A stretch of 64,000 nt of DNA from Eucalyptus grandis (Eukaryota; Streptophyta; Magnoliopsida; Myrtales; Myrtaceae): positions 49,458,112 through 49,522,111 of the forward strand of contig NC_052613.1 of NCBI RefSeq assembly GCF_016545825.1, given 5' to 3'. The position numbers and the translations under genes are program-made. Below, one piece after another: positions 54,269 to 63,284 of the stretch. Positions within the stretch are counted from its first letter, which is position 1; each line of letters opens with the position of its first letter. The notes beneath the pieces are model-generated. The model was not told the DNA's origin, ran no database searches, and saw only the letters and a list, made by a program, of their open reading frames with translations.

Positions 54269-57006
54269 TGTCGCGACCTATATTTTCAGGGGCAATCCTA
54301 GAAGTCTAGGTTAATGGATTACTAAGTCCGAAGACTTGGCGCGGACCCTCCCAAGTCCTACCAATCGCGACTTGATAGAAATTAATTCATTTAAACATGC
54401 AATTTCAATTTGGAGTCGCCACTAACCAATTGGGGTGGTTGAAACCCAAGTAAAGTATGGGAGAATACTTTACTATTGCGAACAGAGATTCAATAGGTCG
54501 GGGGACATGATTACGCTAGATTAATCTAACGCCCTTTCGGTACCTTTTATTTTAATTTCAAAAATATTTTGCAGGCAATGTTGATTAATTTAAACCTAAG
54601 TTACTAACATGCAAATGGTGGTCATGCGGGTGCGCAATCAATAAAATAACATTCAAATAAAAATGTTAATAAAAATGCATGCCCTAAACATAATTTCTAA
54701 ACGACAAGACACCTAAATTTTCTTTCTTTTTTTTTATTTAAAAAAATGTTAATTATATGCAATCTTAATCTAAATTTAATATGCATGGATTTACTTTAAT
54801 GACATGCGAGATGCAATTCATATGATATGACTTAAACTTATCACTATATGTATGCAATCTAATTTATATAATCCTAAATATGCATATGCTACATGATATG
54901 AGATGAATGACGTGGTAATTCTATATGCATACTCTTTTTATGATTTTTTAATGATTTTTTTATTACACATATGCAACCTACACTAACAATGATGACATGA
55001 AATATGATCGATTATAAACTAATTTATTAACTAACCAAGGAAATGATATGACGTGGCCATATGACCTAAAATATATAACATGAATAAGCATGCAATCTAT
55101 CCTAAAGCATGAAATGAGTTTATTCTATTTTTTTGTATTTTTCATGAAACTCAAAATTAAAGAAATGTAACGATTAAATATGCAATTTAAATTAATTAAA
55201 TGACATAATTCTAATGACGAGCAATTTCTAACTAAATGAACTTAGCAATAATTACTAGATGATGAAAATTTCATAAACCTAATCCTACATGTCGATTTAT
55301 TAAACCTACATGCTTTGATGCAAGATTTTGATTTTTGATTTTTGATTTTTTTTAGTGTTTTAGTGTTTTTCCAAAACAAGTAATTATTGGACTAAACATT
55401 AAATCTAAACAATCAAGATATTCAATAAATAAATGATTAAAATAATCGAAAAAAATAACCCGTTGTCTCACAGGTCAAATTAATGATTATTTTAAACCTA
55501 ATTATCACGACAAAGAGTTCAAAATAATTAAAAATCTAATCCGAAATCTTACGGATCAAATTAATAATTACATTGATTTAACAACCAAAATACCATCAAA
55601 ATGCCGAAACTTAATATAATTAAAAAATTGATCCGATGTCTCTGATCAAATTAATAATTACAATAAGTTCGGACAAAATCCTTACGTATAATGCCTACAA
55701 AATGCACAAATATTAATATTGACAAATCATATTCTAACTTAAACAATAATAACAAAATTTAAAATGAATAAATAATAAAATAAAGAAAAACAAACTACCT
55801 AATTTGCTTTTCTCTTTTTCTTTTATTTTTGTTTTTCTTTTTCCTTTGTTTCCAAAAGAAAAGCTCGGCAGCTCGTGCGGCTGGTCACCGGGAACTCCGG
55901 CGAAGGCGGACCGGCAGGAACGGGGCGGCACCCGAGCAGCAGGGACAACCGGCGGAACAGGGGTGTCGCAATCAGAGGTTGCGGAGGTGCGGAGCTCCGG
56001 CGAGATCTGGCAATTCGGAGGGGGGTGCCGCTGGTGCTCGAGCAAATCTGGGCAGAGGATCTGAGCGGATCGGACTCCAGTGGAGGCGCTGCAGGTGTCG
56101 GGGCAGAGCAGCAAGGGCAGGCGGGACCGGCTTCTCTGGCGTTGGTGGTGGAGTCCGGCAGCTTGATCGGCGTCTGGAGGGGTGATGGAGTGGCGAGGGC
56201 TGGCGTCGGCCTCCTGGGTCGCAAACAGCAGCGACTTCGCGGGCCGGCGCGGGCTTTCAGATGCGATGGCGCTCGGAGAAGGGACTTCGATCGCTGGTCT
56301 TCGGGTTGAGGTGGACCAGCAGCGAAACAAGGAAATCCGGCGTCGCGGGGGCTGTAGGCGGTCACCGATCTGCTGGTGACGAGCTGCGGTGGTACTTCAG
56401 AGACGGCAAGCGGGCGGTCGAAGGCGTGGTGGTCGCTCGGGTCGTCGTGCCGTTCGGCGGCGTCAGTGCAACACGGGCCGCCGGATCAGAGGGCTTTCCA
56501 TCGGGTTCCGGTATTGAACTCGAGCATCGCCGGATTGAAACAGAAATGGAGCCGGCAAGAGGAGGGCCGAGACGGAACCAGCAGAGGGAAGAGGGTGATG
56601 AACAGTAAATGTCCAATCACCTTCTTTCCCTTCTGCTCCCTTTTTCACTTTTCTCCCTTTCTGCCTTTTTAACTTTTCTCCCTTTCTCTTCTCTTTCTCT
56701 CTGCAGAAGCGAAAGCTTCTCTTGACTTTTCCTTTTTTGTGTTTTCTTTTTCCTTCCACGAAAAATGAAGAGAAGCCCCCCTATTTATAAAGCGGAAACT
56801 CGAATTTGTTTCGCCGGTGGAGATTTTCGCTCAACCTCCCGCCGGTGGAGATTTTTGCTCAACCTCTCAACAACAAAGTGGCTCCAAAATCCCACAGTTG
56901 AGTTTTTGAATTTTGAAATGAAAATATATTTTCAACAACAAAGATTTTCAAAAACTGAATTTTATTTAATTTATTATTTTCTTAAAAAAAATATTAGGTG
57001 TCAACA
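54269..57006 (-). repeat. Gypsy solo LTR (2.7 kb), 5-bp target duplication
   Basis: Plus-strand TGTCGCGACCTATATTTTCA to TATTAGGTGTCAACA, flanked by AAAAC at 54264-54268 and 57007-57011. It is a reverse-oriented copy of the LTR at 32753-35698: its first 700 bases match the end of that LTR (AGTCCGAAGACTTGGCGCGG, TTGATTAATTTAAACC). The TATA box is at 56781-56792. The GC-rich core 55860-56600 yields long ORFs on both strands that look like an expanded U3/leader, not a host gene. No internal gypsy sequence adjoins. Confidence 0.93.
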
Positions 57007-57011
57007 AAAAC

Positions 57012-57260
57012 TAATAAATATTCCACATGCGATTGCTTTGGCATGAAGCTAAGACAATGATATGTCATTTTGAAAGGTTACTTCTCCATGGACTTCGGAG
57101 GGTTTGGTCATACGAGACCAGATTGTCACTTCAGGATTTTAGCGAGTTCCAATCAAAACAAGGCATAGCCGCGCCGAGGGGTGCTTCAAGCGGTATAACA
57201 AAAAAAAAAAATTTGCGAGTCGAGTCTTCTGAAAAACCATCTCTACAATGACAAACAAGC
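57012..57260 (+). pseudogene. Possible zinc-knuckle retroelement remnant
   Basis: One frame reads FGGFGHTRPDCHFRILASSN, similar to the GHTRPxC half of a gag CCHC knuckle, but the first two cysteines are changed. Short and weak. Confidence 0.3.
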
Positions 57261-57531
57261 ATGAGAGGCCTCTTGCATTTTCGTCTACTATTGGAAAAGC
57301 TCCCCTCAATGACATATTAAAGATGTACGCAGAAAATGCGAGAATCTCGCTCGTTTTCTGGGGCGTACAAGAAGCGACTCTCGATCCAATAAATAATAAA
57401 CGTATAAATCTACTACCAAAACGGCCCCATTCAACTATAAGGTATATACAATTGAGATTTCATCTCTGATGCATCTCATCGGTATGTTGAGTTCCCTTTC
57501 TTTCTGGCAAAGTCCTCGAATGTAAACATAC
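57261..57531. other. Unassigned sequence next to the PPR-like exon
   Basis: Intron-like or intergenic; the small plus-strand frames have no domain. If the exon upstream is part of a gene, this would be its following intron. Confidence 0.4.
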
Positions 57532-57858
57532 CTTGGGATCTAACTCGTAATCATCTTCATCGTGACAAAAATTGGCTTCGTCCTTGCAATAAGCTTTGCT
57601 GATAATCTCAAGCTCCACATTCAGGTATCTAGAGTACTCGTTGATACCCTGATACAGACTCTGATAACCCTTGAATGCAAGGATCTTTTCAGGCACATCA
57701 TCGGTGACACTATCAATGCCTTGCCGTGCAGAAATGACCTGTCCAGGGTCTGATCAAGCACCGTGATTCCAATGGTCTCCATGTCTGCAACAATGGCTAC
57801 TGCAGCATCCAATTCTCCAAGGTTAAGACACAGTGAGATGATTTCGTCATATAGAGCA
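57532..57858 (-). pseudogene. Isolated PPR-protein-like exon
   Basis: A 327-base block is bounded on the minus strand by a 3' splice site (CTTCTTTTGCAG before 57858) and a 5' splice site (CCCAAG/GTATGT after 57532). It encodes ALYDEIISLCLNLGELDAAV then AIVADMETIGITVLDQTLDR, a helix-turn-helix pattern typical of pentatricopeptide repeats. In another frame it continues with PEKILAFKGYQSLYQGINEY and a CKDEANFCHDEDDYELDPK end. The change of frame near 57736-57745 suggests a one-base indel. No neighbouring exon was found within several kb, so it is a fragment or an eroded gene. Identification as PPR is probable, not certain. Confidence 0.55.
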
Positions 57859-58354
57859 CTGCAAAAGAAGAGGGAAATCATTTTTTGTAAGGTGGATATT
57901 ACAGCCTCTTTTGCTCCTTCAAGTATCTAAGCATCCATTATAGTTCCCCATACTTGGCAGGATTTCGTCATGCTAGTCTGACAGCAGAAAAGCACATTTC
58001 GAATTATTTCCTACTTAAGAAGCACATAACGTGTTAGTATTTAACATGTTCACGTATTTTCCTTTGACCATATGTATCGAGGTACTTTCTGCTCCCCTCA
58101 ATAACATAGAGATGGTAAATGTGTAAAGAAAAATCACCTACTCTTTTCATGCTAGTTACTCTTGACCCTAAAATCACACGAATTTGAAGAGAGTATCCCA
58201 CATGTCAAGTAGCCAAAATTTCAAATAAGGCCATGAAACCCACACACGATTGATTTAAGAAATCCATTTCAATAAACTTTCAAGAGATTTATGATGCTGA
58301 ATGCGTTGGTACTCCATGAATATGATATACCCTACTCTACATCAAAAGGAGCAA
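57859..58354. other. Intergenic or intronic stretch
   Basis: Nothing recognised beyond the polypyrimidine tract of the splice site at its left edge. Confidence 0.4.
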
Positions 58355-58563
58355 TGGGACCAGAAATAATTTCTGTTTCTATTTCAGAAACTGAGAAACT
58401 AAAAATTTCAGCTTTTGATTTCTCCGATTTCTCTATTTCTGGAATAGAAATCTGTTTTAGAAATAGAGAAATCAAATTACGTTACTAAACAGATTTCTAT
58501 TCCAAACCTGTTCGGGGAACAGAGAAACAGAAAAATCGAGAAATGGAAATTTTATCATGCGCG
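58355..58563. mobile_element. MITE family copy 3
   Basis: A palindromic array of TTTCTATTTCAGAAAC / TTCTGGAATAGAAATCTG / AAACAGATTTCTATTCC words, ending GAAATTTTATCATGCGCG. Same family as 44880-45365; a short version without GC-rich core. Confidence 0.6.
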
Positions 58564-58749
58564 TCCTTAGATTCAAGGTTTACTTTTTGTTTCATCCTCT
58601 TTGGTGCAAAATGAGAGAGGATGAGAAAACTATAGTTGATTCCATTAACATGTTACACAAGCTTTTACCGTAAGCCTTTATTGACTAAGATTGCTTGCAA
58701 AAAATTTCTCAGATAAAGAAAAAAAAGTATTGAAAAGGCGTTAGATTTA

Positions 58750-58970
58750 TATAGTGTAATCAAGTTCTCATATCCATGAAGTTTTTGATTCATAGGAGTA
58801 AAATATTCTCCTACATGTTACTTAGGTATTCTATCAATCCATAATAGATTAGTCAATTAATTTGCATGTTAAAGATCATTTAATTGAAACCCCAAAGTTG
58901 TGATTGGTGTGAGTTTAGAGAGTTCATGTTAAGTGTTTGCTTAGTAATCCATTAACTTTCTCTTGATGAT
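58750..58970 (+). repeat. Degraded gypsy LTR end fragment
   Basis: Words such as AAAATATTCTCCTACATG, ATAGATTAGTCAATTAA, GCATGTTAAAGATC and TTAGTAATCCATTAAC follow the order of the LTR end at 35480-35665. Strongly diverged. Confidence 0.5.
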
Positions 58971-60209
58971 TCATTTATGAAAATGTCAAGATAATCAATT
59001 AAAGTAAAATGATTTATTTTTACTACCAAACTCTAACCATGATTTACACTTCAAATATTATTGCAAGACAATTTTACATGAATGAGCTTCTCTTTCTAGA
59101 TGAATCAATGTTAAGAATTAAGCAAATCGAGTATATCTGCAATTTTCGACTAAAAAATTGTGTCACCGATAGTAGAATTTGGCCACATCGTTATTTCATG
59201 GGCGAAAGTGCTTTACTGCGTATTACCAATTTTTCACTGCTAAAATTCCCTTGCAGATTTTGATTTGATATTTCAGGTTTCATTTGGAAATATAGGCACT
59301 CGTAATTCAATTTCTGCAACTATTTATACATAATTAATGAAGCAAATGAGCAAATATACAATTAAACATAACATACATAATGTGGCATAAGCATAAAATA
59401 ATCCATGCAGTTAATAAAAAAGCTGAAATTCAAGTATTCAGCTATACATCACATAGAGCATCGGAAGAAATATAAAATATACAGGGGGACCAACCTCCTC
59501 AATGATTAGAAAAAAAGAAGAAGAAGAGGAAAACTCAAGATCTTATTATAATATAAAGGTGTTCCAACCTTTTCAATGATCAACCCGAAAAACCCAAAAT
59601 GCAGATCAGCATATAAAGGGCGGATCATCAATTATGGCGACATCCTTGAGATTGAGCAAATCCTTTGGGCCATGAAATCTAGGGCCCACAGGGATCAATT
59701 ATGGCGAGAAAATACCACTCTTAGACTCGTGAACAATGGGGAAAGGACAGGAAGGGCTCATGACTTATCCCTTTCAAGATCACTTCAAGTATCTTTTTTC
59801 TGCTGAAAAGATTGTAGTAGTCGCGAAATTCCTGAGAAGCCTATCTTCCGGAACATCCTGGATGAGAACACCCTTCATTTTATAAATCTCCTTCCCTCGA
59901 GAATGGGTGTTTGAACTTTAACCTTTTACTTTAAACATAGGAATGCGCTTTTAACTCCACTTGTCCACCCAAAATCATTTTCTTAATAAGCACAAACTAA
60001 CATATCTTGGGTTGTTTTATAAGAGTTTTTCTGATATAAATTATATTAATTGATATTGTAATTTACTATTTTACAATATTGATCTAAGATGAGACAAAAT
60101 ATTTATTAATTAGTAAAATATGGAGTTGACTAGTATGGGTCAAGTTAAGCTAACCCGTAATGAGAAGGTTTGACTAGAAACTCTATAAATGGTATTTAAG
60201 TATTTCCTA
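58971..60209. other. Intergenic region, no gene assigned
   Basis: A plus-strand open stretch at 59576-59806 contains RSAYKGRIINYGDILEIEQI but matches no family I know. ATCAATTATGGCGA occurs twice (59627 and 59694). Otherwise AT-rich. Confidence 0.4.
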
Positions 60210-60229
60210 ACCCTAATTAGGGGTGAGCG

Positions 60230-60360
60230 TGGTTCGGGTAGATCAGGAACCGGAACCGAACCGGAGGAGGTTCCGGTTCGGTTCCGGTTCTATGGGGACC
60301 GGTTCCGGTTCCCGGTTCTCTTTCCAGAACCGGAACCTGAGGAACCGGAACCGGCGGCAA
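60230..60360. repeat. Left subterminal GGTTCCGG array of the hAT-like element
   Basis: Many overlapping GGAACCGGAACC and GGTTCCGGTTC words in both orientations, directly inside the left inverted repeat. Confidence 0.85.
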
Positions 60361-60651
60361 AGTTAAAAAAATAAAAACCCTAATTCCTTCCACGCGATTC
60401 CCCCCCCCTCCCCCGCCCTTCTATTCAACTTTCCCCCTTTCCTTTCTTTTTCTCTCTCTCTTTTCTCCACTTTTTCCTCCTCACGTCACTTCCTGCCCCC
60501 ACTTTTTCTTTTCTCTCTCTCTCTCTCTCTCTTCTCTTTCCCCCTCTCTCGGCCGAACCCCCACCTCTTCTTCTTCTTCTTCCTTCCTCTCGCCGGTTGC
60601 TGCTTCACCCACCACCACACCGCCGCCCCACGCCCTACTCACCACCACCTC

Positions 60652-61213
60652 TTGGCCACCGAACCCCCACCACCCACTGCTCGTCCAACAAGCCGTCTCA
60701 CTGTTGAGCCCGACGAGCTGTCTTGCCGTCCGCGCCACCGTGAGGCACCGCCGCCGTCCCTAAGCCACCATCACCACCTCTTGCTGCCGCTTGCTAAGCC
60801 GTTCGGGCCATCGTTGCTCCGAACCGTCACCACCTCCACCCGAACTGAGTTCTTCCCCCCTTGGCCGTGGGTTGAGTCGCGGCTGCCGCCGTCTTCGGTG
60901 CGCCGTTCATGCCGCCGTTGGTGCTGTGAGACTCGTGCCCTCGTCGCCGTCGCGCCACCGTCGCCGCGTGCTCGCCGTCGCCAGATCAAGAAGAAGCTGG
61001 TGAAGAAGATGAGGCAGAACAGGCCCATCCCTCACTGGATTCGCATGCGGACCGACAACACCATCAGGTTCATATCCAATTCCTTCACGTTTTGTCCAAA
61101 AAAAGCTGTCTTCTTATTTTATTTTATTTTTTGTGGCCTAATTTTTGTCGCCGAAATCGTTCAGGTACAACGCGAAGCGCAGGCACTGGCGCCGCACCAA
61201 GCTAGGGTTCTGA
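60652..61213 (+). other. Possible chimeric ORF: proline-rich leader fused to the eL39 fragment
   Basis: An ATG at 60652 opens a frame of 111 residues rich in Pro, Ser, Arg and His ([20 protein letters not shown]...). It runs without a stop into the eL39 residues at about 60983. If the eL39 intron 61068-61164 is spliced, the frame continues and ends at the native stop 61211-61213, giving 154 residues. Without splicing the frame stays open to 61386. The N-terminal part has no known domain and is C-rich on the coding strand, like LTR leaders. No expression evidence exists here. Confidence 0.4.
60983..61213 (+). pseudogene. RPL39: Ribosomal protein eL39 (RPL39) gene fragment with intron
   Basis: Exon part 60983-61067 encodes [20 protein letters not shown] then MRTDNTIR. 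The intron 61068-61164 has GT (GTTCAT) and AG (TCGTTCAG) ends. Exon 61165-61213 encodes [15 protein letters not shown] and the stop. This is the core and C-terminus of the 51-residue large-subunit protein eL39. The first residues (about eight, including the start) are absent, replaced by unrelated GC-rich sequence. One substitution (Val for the usual Gly in KKLGKKM) is seen. The fragment lies inside the hAT-like element and is presumably a captured copy; the functional gene must be elsewhere. Confidence 0.9.
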
Positions 61214-61475
61214 GGTGTTTTCATGGGAGGAGGTGCTTTTGTCCTCATATGTTGTTTCTTATACTTTTAAATTATTTGACGTTCATGGTGACAATATTAG
61301 ATATATCACTTTTGATTTTTAGAAATATTACTATTGGGATTTTGAGGAAGCCGTATCATATGAAATTCATTATCACAGTTGTCTGACTTTTGCTCTAAAT
61401 CTATGTCTAGGTGTTGTGTGAGTTAGTATTTTCTTGCTTGAAATTATTTTGACTGGCTTAAATGCTGGTCTCTAG

Positions 61476-61618
61476 GGGGTGCTTTGAAGCCAATGGATAT
61501 CGAGCCGCTGGGTTCATGTCACATGCGCGTGGTTTTGCCCTGAAGTTGGCTTTCGAATCATGAGAAAATGGAACCAGCCACTGGAGTACTTAGAATTCCT
61601 CCAACTTCTTTTTTGAAG
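61476..61618 (+). pseudogene. ATX3/4/5-like histone methyltransferase, PHD-region exon 1
   Basis: The exon is bounded by CTCTAG and GTAATC. Across several frames it reads GALKPMDIEP, then WVHVTCAWFCPEVGF, then NHEKMEPATGVLRIPPTSFL+K, which is the extended PHD region of ATX3/4/5-type H3K4 methyltransferases. At least two frame changes occur (near the WVHV and NHEK joins), so the copy is not translatable. Confidence 0.82.
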
Positions 61619-61880
61619 GTAATCCGTACTTATTTAGATTTACAGTTTTGAAGATTGTTGTTTCTTTGATGTGGTGGATTGTACTTATTGTGGGAATGAT
61701 AAAAGCATTTAGCAATAGAGGAGAACCTGATTTCATAATAGCTTTATAGCAGCTTACTGTTCAGTTGAGTATTTGAGTTTGATGTTGATTTTGTTTGTTG
61801 TCTACTGCTTAGTTTATTTGCCATTAACTTCTAGATGCTCAGTGCTTCTTTTCAAATGCTTTTCTTTGCTTGTGGTGCAG

Positions 61881-61985
61881 AGTTGTGTAATATGTAAGCA
61901 GACTCATGGTTCCTGCACTCAATGCAGCAGATGTCCTACTTATTTTCAAGTTATGTGTGCTGCAAGAGCAGGACACAGCATGGAA
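61881..61985 (+). pseudogene. ATX3/4/5-like exon 2 (extended PHD zinc cluster)
   Basis: Bounded by GTGGTGCAG and GTAAGT, phase 0 at both ends. It encodes SCVICKQTHGSCTQCSRCPT and YFQVMCAARAGHSME, an uninterrupted Cys-rich zinc cluster (CxxC...CxxCxxC...C) of the ATX3/4/5 ePHD. The second-to-last position usually occupied by His (YHxMCA) is Gln here (YFQVMCA), a likely loss of a zinc ligand. Confidence 0.88.
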
Positions 61986-62186
61986 GTAAGTCCTTATATA
62001 GATATATAATATTTTCATGAATTTTATCAGAACTAACATTGGTAGAATTTCTTGAGCTGGATTTTTTAATCTATTCGACGCTCGCTCTTGCTTTCTTTCT
62101 ATTTTCTTTGGCGTTGGATTTCAAGGAAGGATATGTTAGATAGATACTCATGTAAGTTTACACCGATTCTATATCTTTGTTTTCAG

Positions 62187-62253
62187 TTACACTTTGCCTG
62201 GAGAAGAGCGGGAGTCAAATAACAAAGAAGTTGATATATTGCGCCGATCATAG
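62187..62253 (+). pseudogene. ATX3/4/5-like exon 3, frameshifted
   Basis: Starts after TTGTTTTCAG and ends before GTTAGA. After LH an extra two bases shift the frame; the rest reads CLEKSGSQITKKLIYCADH in the shifted frame, the block following the ePHD cluster in ATX3/4/5. The exon boundaries keep the original phases. Confidence 0.85.
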
Positions 62254-62431
62254 GTTAGATTGGTTCCCCTTGTCTACATGTTTTAATTCTCTGCTTCAAT
62301 CTCATGTCCAGAGCTGTTTTGTTAAGTCTATTGCCTAGAAGATTTAACAACTATGATCCATTGACTAAAAACTATATGGTGCATGCTGCCTTGTCCTGGA
62401 AAAATATGATTTTACTTGGATGATTATGCAG

Positions 62432-62482
62432 AAGGTTCGACAGCCAAGAGGTTGATTATAACTATGTCATGGTCATTAACAA
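62432..62482 (+). pseudogene. Possible additional small exon, unassigned
   Basis: 51 bases between TTATGCAG and GTACGT read RRFDSQEVDYNYVMVINK if joined to the previous exon in phase. It does not match the ATX region I would expect, and may be a chance or cryptic exon, or a rearranged part. Confidence 0.3.
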
Positions 62483-62564
62483 GTACGTTTGCTCCTCCAA
62501 TTTTTATCATCGCATTTTGCTTGATGTGTCTTTCATAATGGCTAATATTAAATTACTGTTTCAG

Positions 62565-62652
62565 AGGACAGAAAAGCATCGAATATGTTTCGGTAAACTG
62601 TATACATGGATGGGGACCCTTTGCTCCAAGAAATATTCAGGAAGGAGAAATG
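62565..62652 (+). pseudogene. ATX3/4/5-like SET-domain exon, frameshifted
   Basis: After TGTTTCAG it reads RTEKHRICFGK. Then, one base shifted, CIHGWGPFAPRNIQEGEM, before GTACCT. RVCFGxSxIHGWGLFA and NIQEGEMV are the start of the SET domain of ATX-type methyltransferases. The one-base insertion follows FGK. Confidence 0.87.
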
Positions 62653-62973
62653 GTACCTTCTCCTGAAAACTACCTCATTATTTGCATGTTATGCTTTAGT
62701 TGGACGGAAATGCTGTATTTGTCATTGTACTTTTCATTTATTCTTGGAAATGGAGGACATGATAAAAAGAGACAAGTACGGCGATTTATATTCTCAAATG
62801 TTTTTCGTTTTTTTTCATTACCATAAAGAGTGGAGTTTAGGAAGTGTGTTTCTTCATGATTTTCCCTCCCAAAGCTTTGTCTCTTTGGCTCATCAGGTTC
62901 ATTGATTAGCATTGAAATCATGATCTGCATTATCTGTCAGTTTGTCTTCTAAACATGCTGAGACATTGTGCAG

Positions 62974-63048
62974 CTCTTCAAGATCAGTGAAGAACTTGTA
63001 ATCGATGCCACAAATAAAGGGAATATAGCTTGGCTAATTAATCATTCG
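62974..63048 (+). pseudogene. ATX3/4/5-like SET-domain exon (NHS motif)
   Basis: 75 bases between TTGTGCAG and GTAAGT encode LFKISEELVIDATNKGNIAW then LINHS. This holds the SET core IDAT.KGN.AR..NHS with Trp replacing the conserved Arg, and the NH of the S-adenosylmethionine-binding NHS motif. The exon(s) with the catalytic Tyr and post-SET cysteines are absent. The element end follows within 230 bp. Confidence 0.88.
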
Positions 63049-63104
63049 GTAAGTTCCAATAGAAGCATTTTTTTTAAAACTAAAAATGAAAAAAAAGAAC
63101 CCGT

Positions 63105-63264
63105 TGGAACTGTTGGAACTGGAACCGACCCGGAACCTGTGACAGGGTAGGTTCCAGGTTCTTGATTCTCATGGGTAGGTTCCGGGTTCCCAAAAATGAA
63201 GAACCCTGTACCCGAGGGTAGGTTCCAGGTTCCAAGCGGAACTCAGAAGGAGGGAACCGGGAAC
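63105..63264. repeat. Right subterminal GGTTCC array of the hAT-like element
   Basis: Repeated GGTAGGTTCCAGGTTC, GGTAGGTTCCGGGTTCCC and GGAACC words just inside the right inverted repeat, mirroring the left array. Confidence 0.85.
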
Positions 63265-63284
63265 CGCTCACCCCTAACCCTAAT

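Larger units (their letters stand above)
60218..63276. mobile_element. Pack-hAT-like transposon with two captured host genes
   Basis: 3059 bp bounded by perfect 12-bp inverted repeats TAGGGGTGAGCG (60218-60229) and CGCTCACCCCTA (63265-63276). It is flanked by the 8-bp direct repeat ACCCTAAT (60210-60217 and 63277-63284). Terminal TAGGGGTG and an 8-bp duplication are typical of plant hAT elements. Both subterminal regions are dense in GGTTCCGG/CCGGAACC words (60230-60355 and 63105-63260), as expected for transposase-binding arrays. There is no transposase. The interior carries fragments of eL39 (60983-61213) and an ATX3/4/5-like histone methyltransferase (61476-63048), both in plus orientation with introns, so capture occurred from genomic DNA. 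Confidence 0.88.

Noticed and set aside
55734..56759. Overlapping ORFs of 98-198 codons as genes
   Set aside because: They are within the solo LTR 54269-57006; composition alone explains the open frames.
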